From the NCBI GenBank assembly GCA_035559535.1, contig DATMBG010000022.1:1-64000 (forward strand): a stretch of 64,000 nucleotides of DNA, read 5' to 3'. The notes beneath the pieces were generated by a model. The model saw only the letters and a program-made list of their open reading frames with translations, was not told where the DNA came from and did no database searches. This DNA is from Candidatus Limnocylindrales bacterium (GTDB lineage: Bacteria; Moduliflexota; Moduliflexia; Moduliflexales; JAUQPW01). The translations under genes were made by a program, and so were the position numbers. The first letter of the stretch is position 1. The number at the start of each line of letters is the position of its first letter. Of this stretch, positions 51,763 to 60,067 are shown piece after piece.

Positions 51763-52842
51763 TTAATAGGCAACAGCCTCTCCGGTTTCCAGAATCTTTA
51801 CGCGAATACCTTCTAATTTCTGGGGAATGACCCGTTGCATTTCTTGTACAGGTCTTTTGACATACACTTCGATGGCAACCTGGTCGGGTGCGATATCCGA
51901 GAGTCCTATTCCTATTCCAACAACGCCATCTTCATTAAGGATAGCCTCTTCATAACGTTCTTTAATCTTTCTGGCTGCTTCTATGAGTTTGGACGGGATT
52001 CCATAGGTTGGCTCCCCGGTTTCCGGAGAGGTCCGTGACGTGCTACAAAAACCTCCTACGCCTACCATACTCACATTCAAGGTAGATAGAACGCTTCCGA
52101 TGGGATTGGCTAAAGTTCCAGTTCGGTCCCCAGCAAATAGAAGGCCTACGGCTCTTGGGGAAGATGAGCAGTTTTCCACGACAAGGGCACCTGAATCCCC
52201 ACTGGCACTGAAACTCCCCGGGGCAATCCGGATTTGATTGATAAACTTTGCTGATTTAAGAGGAAACCCGAAACAATTTTTAGGGTATGAAATTTTTGCC
52301 GTTACATTCACAGCCGTAATCGTTCCGGTAGTCAAACCCGTCGTACGGCCACTTTTTTTAACCGGCATATTCAAAGCCGGGGCCGCAATGTAGCTGCTCA
52401 CGTTTCCTATCCCGGCAATAGAACCAGATTGATTAACTTTTCCACTTTCAACAGAGGCAATGGCAGCATCTACGGTATTGGGAGTATTTTTTGAGAAGAG
52501 AATAGGCACAAACGCCCAAAGGTTAGCGACCTCATCTGAAGAATCTCTGGAGCAGGTAGGCGTCTGGTCCAAAGACCCGGGTTGAATGATTGCCTCACCG
52601 GCTAAACCCCGGTTAATTCTCGCCAGAACATGATTGTTACTTAAAATATATTGGCTTCCAAAGATATCCTGGACCAAAGCTCCCAGGGTTCCGGCACCAC
52701 AACAATCTTTGATATTTGCTCCAGATGTACCCAATAAAATAGGACGGGACTGTTTATTCCTGTCCCCCCAGGCAACTTGAGCAAGGAACAGAATTATCAG
52801 AATGGAAAGTGATAAAGTGACTTTCTTACCATATGGTTTCAT
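51763..52842 (-). CDS. Secreted trypsin-like serine protease
   Basis: 359 residues. A signal peptide (VTLSLSILIILFLAQVAWG) is followed by a chymotrypsin-fold domain with a readable triad: His71 (SNNHVLA), Asp125 (NTVDAAIAS), Ser217 (ASGDSGALV). KSGRTTGLTTGTI is a typical strand-turn of bacterial members (S1/S64-like). A C-terminal domain of about 80 residues (DGVVGIGIGLSDIAPDQVAIEVYV) may bind substrate. Four cysteines pair up by position (CC at 47-48, Cys97, Cys190), consistent with an extracytoplasmic protein. Lying next to type II secretion genes, it is a plausible exported substrate. Confidence 0.82.
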   Translation of the reverse strand: MKPYGKKVTLSLSILIILFLAQVAWGDRNKQSRPILLGTSGANIKDCCGAGTLGALVQDIFGSQYILSNNHVLARINRGLAGEAIIQPGSLDQTPTCSRDSSDEVANLWAFVPILFSKNTPNTVDAAIASVESGKVNQSGSIAGIGNVSSYIAAPALNMPVKKSGRTTGLTTGTITAVNVTAKISYPKNCFGFPLKSAKFINQIRIAPGSFSASGDSGALVVENCSSSPRAVGLLFAGDRTGTLANPIGSVLSTLNVSMVGVGGFCSTSRTSPETGEPTYGIPSKLIEAARKIKERYEEAILNEDGVVGIGIGLSDIAPDQVAIEVYVKRPVQEMQRVIPQKLEGIRVKILETGEAVAY

Positions 52843-53156
52843 AGTTTAAAAAAAGTATTGCCTGGACACATGCCTTGGGTTCAATTAGCCAGAACCGGTT
52901 CATAGGATCTTGGGATGATAGAGACCTTTATCCGGCTAATCCAACGGAATGCCAGGTCCTGAGTATAAAGTTTTAAAGCAAGAACAGGTCTTGTGCTTGT
53001 CCTCAAGGTCTCTCAAGATTATCTGAGATCCTTATCAGATCCCTCCGGGATTTTTAAAAATCTGGAAGGGTATCTGATGGGCATTTTTAGAACCTTCTTG
53101 GGTTTGGGATCCGGGAGGTTGAGGACAGTGATAACTCACCCATCCTGTTGGACACT
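52843..53156. other. Intergenic region between gspK and the protease gene
   Basis: 314 bases without a gene. A 14-bp palindrome GATTTTTAAAAATC lies at 53049-53062. The adjoining ATCCC/GGGAT stem followed by T residues (from about 53038) is terminator-like on the forward strand. The protease promoter should lie here but is not evident. Confidence 0.35.
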
Positions 53157-54146
53157 TTACGGTTGAAAATTATCATTCCAATAAAGAATCTTAAATCCGG
53201 AATTTGGATTCACATACTCCACCACCGCTTTAATGGTGCGGCCGACGGAATCATTTTTCAACCTGCCGGTAGACAGGATAGTAAAATGGGAAGACTTTAC
53301 AATACCTGCATACTTAGGTTGCTTGAAATAACCTTCCTTTTTTCTTTCATCCAGGAGAAGGTCTGCAGTTTTTGATTTATACCTGGCACGGATAACGGGC
53401 TCACTGGCCGTATTGATGTTAATCTGCCCCGAACTATCCGTGGTAAGATACTGAGCGATTCCCGTATAGGTAGGTTTTTTTTCACCTTTATCCCGGGAAG
53501 GACTATTCGGATCGGTCCCATACAGAATTTCCCGGGTCATCCCTTTAACTAAAAGTAATTCCTCGATGGTATCAAAGTTGGCGTCCTTTGCTTCATAGGG
53601 AGGATCCAGCGTTTCATAGTAATCATCTTCAGCCCCATTTAGCAGGTGATTATGGTCGGGATCTCGCCAATCAATAATAGAATCGGCAATGGTATCCCGG
53701 ATCATTTGATCTTCCACCCCCGAAATGGTAAGCAGTTCTACGAGAACCTGACGGCTAACTAAATTAATATTCAATTTTCTCTCCTCATCTTCGATGGTGT
53801 ACGAAAAAGTTCCCTTCCCCAAGGGAATCTCAGAGGAGTTCTCTGTGGTCTTGACTTCCTGTGATGCGTTCCCGGATTTTTCCTCCGGTTGAGGTTGATC
53901 CCGCAGCTTACCAAATTTCAGATGCCCGTTTTCATCCAGATAGTGAAAATCCACTTCCCCGCCGATTTCTGCCAAAGCTCGATGAATTCCGGCTTCGGCT
54001 AAATAGTATCGCTCCATTTCCTCTTTAAAATTGGTGACCACATTCAATTCAGTACCTACATAATGGGAGAATTCAGAAGCCATGACCATGAGCAGGACTA
54101 CCACCAGAAGAGAGATAATTAATGCCACCCCCGACTCAGACTGCAT
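53157..54146 (-). CDS. gspK: Type II secretion minor pseudopilin GspK
   Basis: 329 residues from the ATG at 54146. A short prepilin leader (MQSESG) is followed by VALIISLLVVVLLMVMASEF, without Glu at position +5 of the mature protein, which is characteristic of GspK. The large globular domain includes LAEAGIHRALAEI, DSIIDWRDPDHNHLLNGAEDDYYE and a helix-hairpin region (FDTIEELLLVKGMT), as in the calcium-binding tip pseudopilin. It caps the pseudopilus with GspI/J, which are not in this window. A 6-bp hairpin (54155-54172) holds the AGGGAGG ribosome binding site in its loop. Confidence 0.88.
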   Translation of the reverse strand: MQSESGVALIISLLVVVLLMVMASEFSHYVGTELNVVTNFKEEMERYYLAEAGIHRALAEIGGEVDFHYLDENGHLKFGKLRDQPQPEEKSGNASQEVKTTENSSEIPLGKGTFSYTIEDEERKLNINLVSRQVLVELLTISGVEDQMIRDTIADSIIDWRDPDHNHLLNGAEDDYYETLDPPYEAKDANFDTIEELLLVKGMTREILYGTDPNSPSRDKGEKKPTYTGIAQYLTTDSSGQININTASEPVIRARYKSKTADLLLDERKKEGYFKQPKYAGIVKSSHFTILSTGRLKNDSVGRTIKAVVEYVNPNSGFKILYWNDNFQP

Positions 54147-54266
54147 ATTTAACACCTCACCTCCCTGTGAGGACGAAAATTTGCAAATTATGTTCCCGGT
54201 TATTTACTTTATTTTCGCTTGTTTTGGCAAACAAGGATTTTGGCATAACTTCTGCTAAGGTTATTC

Positions 54267-54296
54267 TTGACAGATAACTGTTTCATTTTTTATGAT
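54267..54296 (+). promoter_or_regulatory. Promoter for the gspL-M-C operon
   Basis: TTGACA (54267-54272) and TATGAT (54291-54296) are separated by 18 nt and lie about 70 nt before the gspL start. This is one of the best sigma70-type matches in the window. Confidence 0.6.
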
Positions 54297-54367
54297 TCTT
54301 TCTTATATTTTTATTGTTCTCCTCTATAAATATAAATCAGGTTTTGGAAAGTAAATAAATTATTTAT

Positions 54368-56110
54368 ATGGCACGTTCTACCTATCCAAATAAAAAGGGT
54401 CTCGGGATAAGTCTTGAAGATGGCCTTTTAACGGCCTTTTACTGGAAAAGAAAGGGAAATACCGTTAAAATTATAGATTCCCTTTTCCTCTCCTCTCTTA
54501 TTCTGGATGAATCGGTTACGCTAGGTCCTGAAGATTACCAGAAATTAACCGAATTCTTGCACCAATATGGGTCTAAATCTGAGGAGGTTATTGTGGAGAT
54601 CCCAAGGAATACCGTCCTGGTTAGATATCTTAAACTTCCCTCACTCTCTGATCAAGATCTCGAACAAATGTTGAGTTATGAAGTCGAGCGGCATATTCCT
54701 TTCTCCAAATCGGATATCTATTATGATTCTCAAGCTTTGAATCGGGATGAGAAGGAAGCCCGGGTTCTTTTGGTTGCGGCAAAAAAACACCTGGTGGATG
54801 CCTGCCTGGACCTTGTTAAAACTGATAAGGTTAAACCCACGGCGGTTTTTGTTTCTTCCTTTTCCCTTCTGAATCTCCTGCTAACTCAATATGCAGGCGA
54901 GATAAAACCCGTTGATGGATCATTCTCCCCTTCTCCCATAGGGATTGTAGATATTACTCCCCATCATATAGAAGTTAATTTCTTGTGTGGTAAAAATCTG
55001 GAAAATTCCTTTATCCTTCCGATCCGGGAAAAACCCTGGCAGGAACTTCTCAAGAAGATGCCCGGTAAGCCGGAGAAAATCGATGAAGAATTTGATCATT
55101 GGATCAACCTGGGAGATGTCCCTCCATTGTCTGAATCCCAGGAAACCACCGGATTACCTGCAGAAAACGGGGATTATCTTCTTCAAAGTTTTATAAAATG
55201 GGTGATCAGCGAAGTGGGTAAAGCTTTATTAAAGCACGAATTCATGGGAAAGGGGCGGGTTGAAAAATTAATCCTTATTCAATCGAGAATCCTGGATGTA
55301 GAACTTGAACCTGTCTTTAGGCAATACCTGGATATTCCCGTGGAGGTTGCAGACTTTTCTCGGATTCTTAAAGTTAAGAAGAGTCCTCAAATGGCTCTCC
55401 TCTGTTCTAAGGCAGGACTTACCTTAAAAGATACAGAAGCCGAGTATTTTAGGTTAGACCTCTTTCCTCGATTTCTAGAAGTTGCGAAACCCCCCAAACT
55501 TTATCTGACGGCAACTCTGGTTACTCTCATATTCCTTCTGCTGGGAGGAACTTATCTGGGTAAGTGTTATAAAGATAGAAAAGCGCTTCATTGGGTTCAA
55601 CAAGAAATAATCTCTATGGAACCTCAAGTAAAATCTGCCATTGAGATGAAGAACCAATTCAGGGGTTTAAAGGAGCAGATCGAAACATTGGCCAATATAG
55701 AAAACCAGGGCCCCAGTATGCTGGATATTTTAAAGGAGTTGACTTTGAAAACTCCGGAATATGCCTGGCTAAAAGGGATCAAAGTTGTAGACACCAAGGT
55801 TGATATCTGGGGATATAGTAATCATAGCAAAGGAGGTCAGGCTTCGGATCTTATTCGTCTTTTCTCAGATTCGGTTCTTTTTGAAAAACCCAGCTTTTCA
55901 GAACCCATTCAAACCATCCGGCAGGATACAGAAACTTTTAAAATGACCATGGAAATCAGTAAACTCAAACAGCGGCAAAAGACTTCAGAAGAAACCTCCC
56001 ATGAAAAATCCAGTAAGAAAGTTGAAAAAGATAAGGAAGATCGATCCGTTACCCTGACTTCTAATCCGGTGAATAAACCGAATACTTCACCTGCCCGCCT
56101 GACGGAGTAG
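54368..56110 (+). CDS. gspL: Type II secretion platform protein GspL (PilM-PilN fusion type)
   Basis: 580 residues. The cytoplasmic part (1-370) has the actin-like PilM/GspL fold: KKGLGISLEDGLLTAF, EVIVEIPRNTVLVRYLKLPSLSDQDLEQMLSYE-type stretch, VLLVAAKKHLVDACLDLV, PIGIVDITPHHIEVNF. A membrane helix follows at about 376-395 (YLTATLVTLIFLLLGGTYLG). The periplasmic part has a coiled coil and a PilN-like ferredoxin fold (MLDILKELTLKTPEYAWLKGIKV). GspL anchors the GspE ATPase to the inner-membrane platform. The next genes encode the GspM- and GspC-like partners. The Ser/Lys-rich C-terminal tail is an addition. Confidence 0.85.
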   Translation: MARSTYPNKKGLGISLEDGLLTAFYWKRKGNTVKIIDSLFLSSLILDESVTLGPEDYQKLTEFLHQYGSKSEEVIVEIPRNTVLVRYLKLPSLSDQDLEQMLSYEVERHIPFSKSDIYYDSQALNRDEKEARVLLVAAKKHLVDACLDLVKTDKVKPTAVFVSSFSLLNLLLTQYAGEIKPVDGSFSPSPIGIVDITPHHIEVNFLCGKNLENSFILPIREKPWQELLKKMPGKPEKIDEEFDHWINLGDVPPLSESQETTGLPAENGDYLLQSFIKWVISEVGKALLKHEFMGKGRVEKLILIQSRILDVELEPVFRQYLDIPVEVADFSRILKVKKSPQMALLCSKAGLTLKDTEAEYFRLDLFPRFLEVAKPPKLYLTATLVTLIFLLLGGTYLGKCYKDRKALHWVQQEIISMEPQVKSAIEMKNQFRGLKEQIETLANIENQGPSMLDILKELTLKTPEYAWLKGIKVVDTKVDIWGYSNHSKGGQASDLIRLFSDSVLFEKPSFSEPIQTIRQDTETFKMTMEISKLKQRQKTSEETSHEKSSKKVEKDKEDRSVTLTSNPVNKPNTSPARLTE

Positions 56111-56178
56111 GAACCTGAAATTTACGGTTAAATTCACCGAGGTTTTACCACTTTCCAGGGGGTTTGATACAAGGTAGA

Positions 56179-56739
56179 ATGAAAAAAAGAACTTATATCC
56201 TGAGAGAAAAATTATTTATTCTGGCCGGGATCCTGGCTGTAGGATATTTTGGCTATACCTATTTCCTGGAGCCGTTTTTAACTAAGCAACAGGAAGTAGA
56301 ACGGGAATTGAAGGCCAACATGGAGATTTTGACCCGATACAAACGGATGGTTGCAGAGAAACCAAAATTAGAAGCAGAGATTAAAGCGGCGGAAGATCAG
56401 TTAAAAGATCTGGATAAACGCTTTCTCTCCGGTTCAGAACCGGCTCTAGCTGCTTCAGAACTTCAAAAGCTGTTAAGGGAAGTAGCCGCTAAAGTTGGTA
56501 TAGAAATACAACGGGAGAATCCTATCAAAAAGACTGAAGACGTAAAGATGTACCTCAAAATTCCCGTTAATATTCAATTCACCACCGATGTAAACAAACT
56601 CATTCGTTTCCTTTATGAGGTGGAGAATCATACCAAGTTATTAAAAATTTCCGAAATGCAGATTCAAGTCCATGATGAAATTAATGCACGGGCTATCTTT
56701 GTAGATTTGACCATAGCGGGAATAGCCAAAAAAACCTAG
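56179..56739 (+). CDS. gspM: Type II secretion GspM/PilO-type protein
   Basis: 186 residues from the ATG at 56179 (AAGGT just upstream); a TTG at 56164 would add five residues. A short cytoplasmic start, one membrane helix (LFILAGILAVGYFGYTYFL), a coiled coil (EVERELKANMEILTRYKRMV), and a ferredoxin-like periplasmic domain (LRFLYEVENHTKLLKISEMQI-type ending) match the GspM-b/PilO family. It pairs with the GspL-like protein encoded 68 bp upstream. Confidence 0.8.
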   Translation: MKKRTYILREKLFILAGILAVGYFGYTYFLEPFLTKQQEVERELKANMEILTRYKRMVAEKPKLEAEIKAAEDQLKDLDKRFLSGSEPALAASELQKLLREVAAKVGIEIQRENPIKKTEDVKMYLKIPVNIQFTTDVNKLIRFLYEVENHTKLLKISEMQIQVHDEINARAIFVDLTIAGIAKKT

Positions 56740-56879
56740 ATCTGAAAACCAGGAAGACCATTTTATAGGCTAGGCACTTGGGGCTACAAAGACCCCGAGG
56801 TCGGTGACAAAAATAAATTTTAATTTGAAATGGTCGGGTGTTTTTGTGGCTACAGAAAGGTTATCCAAATAAAAATAAG

Positions 56880-57857
56880 ATGTTAAAGAAAAGTTACATC
56901 ACTTTATTGAATCTTTTTCTTCTTGTTGTCTTTTCCTATGCTGCCGTTAAAGCCGCTCAAGTATGGTGGCCCTCTGAGCTTATTAAAGATGAAAAGTTAG
57001 AAGAGAGGAACCTTCCGACCAAGATAGAAAAAACGGAAATAGCCAGAAAGGTTAAACTGGCCCTTTCAGATTATGAAGTGATAGAGGAGCAAAATTTATT
57101 TCACCATACCCGGAAAAAACTTGCAGAGGCCCCTCCACCAACTCCGGCTCCTCAGGTTGCTACGTTTCCGACCCCTCAACCGACTCCTACGCCTCAACCG
57201 GAGATTATCAACCCTCCCAGCGTGGTTTTTTATGGGACGAGTCGAGAAGATGGAAATATGTATGCCTTGATTCAGAGTAAGTCCGAGCAAAAACCTCGAA
57301 AATACAACCTGAATGAAGAAGTCGACGGGTATAAGATTACCGATATTAAACGAAGTCAGGTGACGTTATCCCGGCAAGGGAAGGACTTTTCCATTAAACT
57401 CTGGGAACCCAATCCCAAGAAAAACGCTGGAACACCTCCTATCCAACAACCGGTAATGCAACAACCGGTAATGCAACAACCGAATATTCAGCAACCCATT
57501 ATACAGCCAGGTGTTATACCCACTCCCATTATGCCCGGGGTGACTCCCAACCGAATTAATAGAGGAAGACCGTTGCCTTATCCCAATCCAGGGCAGCAAA
57601 TTCCTCAACCGGCAAATCCCTATATCATTCCGCCGGGACAGGAAGGATATAACATCCAGCAACCTCAGCCGGAGCTGGACCAGGACTTTCAAGATACGGA
57701 GGAGGGAGAAGAAGGGCCTTCCGGGATACCCTCGGGAATACCTAATGTCTCGCCGCCGGTTCCGGTGTTGCCCAATGGAATATCTCCTAACGTACCGGGA
57801 GGAATTCCCTATCCTGTGCCGACACCTATTGTCATTCCTCCAAGATATCATCAATAA
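56880..57857 (+). CDS. gspC: GspC-like type II secretion protein with long Pro/Gln-rich tail
   Basis: 325 residues from the ATG at 56880; a GTG at 56838 lacks a ribosome binding site. One membrane helix (ITLLNLFLLVVFSYAAVKAA), a Pro-rich spacer, and a homology-region-like domain (VVFYGTSREDGNMYALIQS, YNLNEEVDGYKITDIKRSQVTLSRQG, about 120-185) agree with GspC/PilP proteins, which link the inner platform to the secretin N0 domain. From about residue 190 the protein is a low-complexity Pro/Gln/Asn tail with tandem QQPVM units and no PDZ domain. Assignment rests on the middle domain and gene order. Confidence 0.75.
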   Translation: MLKKSYITLLNLFLLVVFSYAAVKAAQVWWPSELIKDEKLEERNLPTKIEKTEIARKVKLALSDYEVIEEQNLFHHTRKKLAEAPPPTPAPQVATFPTPQPTPTPQPEIINPPSVVFYGTSREDGNMYALIQSKSEQKPRKYNLNEEVDGYKITDIKRSQVTLSRQGKDFSIKLWEPNPKKNAGTPPIQQPVMQQPVMQQPNIQQPIIQPGVIPTPIMPGVTPNRINRGRPLPYPNPGQQIPQPANPYIIPPGQEGYNIQQPQPELDQDFQDTEEGEEGPSGIPSGIPNVSPPVPVLPNGISPNVPGGIPYPVPTPIVIPPRYHQ

Positions 57858-57944
57858 AAGAACCCATGACCTGTTGTTCATGGCCCATCAGGTATGAAGA
57901 GATACACTGGGGACAAAGGACAACGGGAGATGGAGAAGGACGAA

Positions 57945-58739
57945 ATGCGATGGATCCTGGTGTGGTGTCTGTTGTTGGAGATGCTCTCCGGGTGTAATTC
58001 AGAAACAACTTCTTCAGATCCTATAGGACCTACTCGAATTTTAAATGTTCCTTCAGAGTTTGCCACCATTCAGCAGGCTATTAATGAAAGCCGGAGTGGA
58101 GATACGATTCGGGTTGCCCCTGGATTCTATCCAGAAAATCTCACCATCGATTCCAAAGCTATAACCCTCCTGGGAGCCGGACGTGGCTCGAGTATCATTC
58201 AAGGATTCGTTATCTTTAAAACCAGTCAGGGATCTATCAAAGGATTTACCGTTACGGGAGGAACCTCTTCAGGGATTTATTTGGTGAACTCCAACATGAC
58301 CATTACAGGTAATGAAATAGACCAGAATACCCTCTCAGGAATTAAAGTAGAGAACTCTACCGGGTTAATCAGTGACAATCAGATTACGAATAATGGAGAA
58401 GAGGGGGTTCTGGTCGAGGATACTTCGGGATTGGTGATAGGAGGAAATAACATTTTAAACAATAAAACGGATGGAATTACCCTTGACAACTCCTCCCCGA
58501 CGATATTAGACAATATCATACAAAACAACGGAGCAGACGGGATTTCTATTCGGGGGTTTGATCGTTTTTCAGCCCCTTTGCTCACAGGAAATAAAATTCA
58601 GGCCAATGGAAGTGTGGGCAATTTTGATATTGTTTGTTTAGGGCCTCATACCAATCCGACAGGAAATGGGAATCAGTTCGGAAGTTGTTTTAATTGCTCG
58701 GAATGTGCACAACTGGCGGCTCCAGGTGGAGGGCTTTAA
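57945..58739 (+). CDS. Right-handed beta-helix lipoprotein
   Basis: 264 residues from the ATG at 57945, chosen because GGAGAAGG lies at good spacing and a lipoprotein signal follows directly (ILVWCLLLEMLSGC). The mature protein opens with the DUF1565/NosD-type VPSEFATIQQAINESRSGDTIRVAPGFY, then about seven parallel beta-helix turns rich in Asn (GNEIDQNTLSGIKVENS, DNQITNNGEEGVLVED, GNNILNNKTDGITLDNS). Such folds bind or cleave polysaccharide; no catalytic residues are evident. Placed within a type II secretion cluster, it may be a surface-exposed partner or substrate. Confidence 0.82.
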   Translation: MRWILVWCLLLEMLSGCNSETTSSDPIGPTRILNVPSEFATIQQAINESRSGDTIRVAPGFYPENLTIDSKAITLLGAGRGSSIIQGFVIFKTSQGSIKGFTVTGGTSSGIYLVNSNMTITGNEIDQNTLSGIKVENSTGLISDNQITNNGEEGVLVEDTSGLVIGGNNILNNKTDGITLDNSSPTILDNIIQNNGADGISIRGFDRFSAPLLTGNKIQANGSVGNFDIVCLGPHTNPTGNGNQFGSCFNCSECAQLAAPGGGL

Positions 58740-58784
58740 CTGCCTCGTTAACCCCCTTCATAAGGGAGGACTGACCGTATCCTT

Positions 58785-59441
58785 GTGATCCATTATGGAG
58801 GTCTCAAACCGTTGGAAACGAATATAAATCGGAATCGTTTTATTTTCAGAACCACGATTTGGTTTCTGTTGGTCCTGGCCGTACTGGCGAAGGGATGTGG
58901 GGAAAAAGAATTAAATCCCACTCAGCCGGGTGGGGCTGCTGCCGGAAGTGCAAGTTTAGGAGGGGAGGGGGCTGCGTCTATTCAACTTTTTGCAAGCCCC
59001 CCCAGTATCACGGCCACCGAGGGAAGTTCTCCCAGCTTTTCGATTACGGCACTGGTTCTCAATCAATTAGGTAATCCCGTTATCGATGGAACCGTAGTTA
59101 TCTTTACAACAACCTTTGGCACTCTCAGTAGCAATGTGGTAACCACTCAAGGGGGGACGGCTACGGTTACTCTCTCCGGTTTTACAGAAAGTGGGACGGC
59201 TACGGTCACCGCTCAATCGGGTAAGGCTACAGCTTCTATTAAATTACGGATCCAATTTGTTGAACCAACCCCCGGTGAGCCTACACCAGTGCCTACCGAA
59301 ACTCCCACACCCACCAGAACTCCTACAGCCATTCCTACCTCAACACCCATTATTACACCAACTCCCATACCAACCAGAACCCCTACGCCTACGCCCACTC
59401 CTACGCCTACACCTACGCCCACCCCTACACGAACTCCTTAG
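58785..59441 (+). CDS. Exported Ig-like domain protein with Pro-Thr repeat tail
   Basis: 218 residues from a GTG at 58785; a TTG at 58812 has a better-spaced GGAGG and is equally possible. A signal-like helix (TTIWFLLVLAVLAKGC) is followed by one invasin/Big_1-like domain (SITATEGSSPSFSITALVLNQLGNP, GTATVTLSGFTESGTATVTA, about 70-155) and a tail of PTPT repeats. The Cys after the helix has a poor lipobox. The fold suggests a cell-surface adhesion or structural protein; the PT tail may span the wall or envelope. It follows the beta-helix lipoprotein gene closely and may share its transcript. Confidence 0.75.
   Translation: MIHYGGLKPLETNINRNRFIFRTTIWFLLVLAVLAKGCGEKELNPTQPGGAAAGSASLGGEGAASIQLFASPPSITATEGSSPSFSITALVLNQLGNPVIDGTVVIFTTTFGTLSSNVVTTQGGTATVTLSGFTESGTATVTAQSGKATASIKLRIQFVEPTPGEPTPVPTETPTPTRTPTAIPTSTPIITPTPIPTRTPTPTPTPTPTPTPTPTRTP
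59380..59441 (+). repeat. Tandem Pro-Thr codon repeat
   Basis: Six-base CCTACG/CCTACA/CCCACT-type units repeat to the stop codon of the Ig-like gene, encoding the PTPTPT tail. Such short tandem repeats can expand or contract and may cause length variation. Confidence 0.6.
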
Positions 59442-59575
59442 CCTTCTTTTCAGAGGGAGCTTTCCTAAACCTGGAGAACTGTTCAAACCTTCAAACTCCG
59501 GAGATAAAACTTTTTTCGCTCCTCAATTTCTACTCTCCCGGTTATAAGCCTTTGCTTCGTCGTTTTTCTTAAATT

Positions 59576-60067
59576 TTAGTCCTTCCAGCTTACAATATCC
59601 TGGTTATAGCCCTCTCCACCCGGTTGTTTATCCGCACCATAGGACAGAATATCAAAATCTCCATGTTCGCCGGGATATCTATAAATATAATCCTGTCCCC
59701 AGGGGTCCTTCCCCAACTCTTTTTCCAGGTAGGGCCCTCTCCAATTATCGGCGTCGGAAGGTTTCTCCCTGAGGGCTTTTAACCCCTCTTCGGTCGTGGG
59801 ATAACGGCCTGTATCCAGTTTAAATAGCTTGACTGCCGTAACCAACTGGTTGATATCATTTTTAGCTCGCAGTTGCCTGGCCTGATCGGTTCTACCGAGA
59901 ATTCTGGGAAGTACCGTGGCCGCAATAATCCCCATAATGGTGATGACCACAATGATCTCCACCAAACTGAACCCCTTTTGAGATTTGAGGTTTAAGGTTT
60001 GGAACTTGAAATTTTTTAATCTATAAAAAATCTGTAGAGTAAACACTTTTATCGGCCATGTCATCAT
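59576..60067 (-). CDS. gspG: Type II secretion major pseudopilin GspG
   Basis: 163 residues. The prepilin cleavage motif SQKG|FSLVEIIVVITIMGIIAATVLP has Gly32 before the cut and Glu at +5. The globular part has KNDINQLVTAVKLFKLDTGRYPTTEEGLKAL and the calcium-site region KDPWGQDYIYRYPGEHGDFDILSYGAD, all typical of GspG. The 32-residue leader is much longer than usual, but the ATG follows an AGGAGG site and overlaps the gspE stop by 4 bp, so translation is coupled and the long leader seems real. It is the main subunit of the secretion pseudopilus. Confidence 0.92.
   Translation of the reverse strand: MMTWPIKVFTLQIFYRLKNFKFQTLNLKSQKGFSLVEIIVVITIMGIIAATVLPRILGRTDQARQLRAKNDINQLVTAVKLFKLDTGRYPTTEEGLKALREKPSDADNWRGPYLEKELGKDPWGQDYIYRYPGEHGDFDILSYGADKQPGGEGYNQDIVSWKD

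Noticed and set aside
59380-59441. CRISPR-like or satellite array
   Set aside because: The repeat unit is six bases, is coding (Pro-Thr) and has no spacers.
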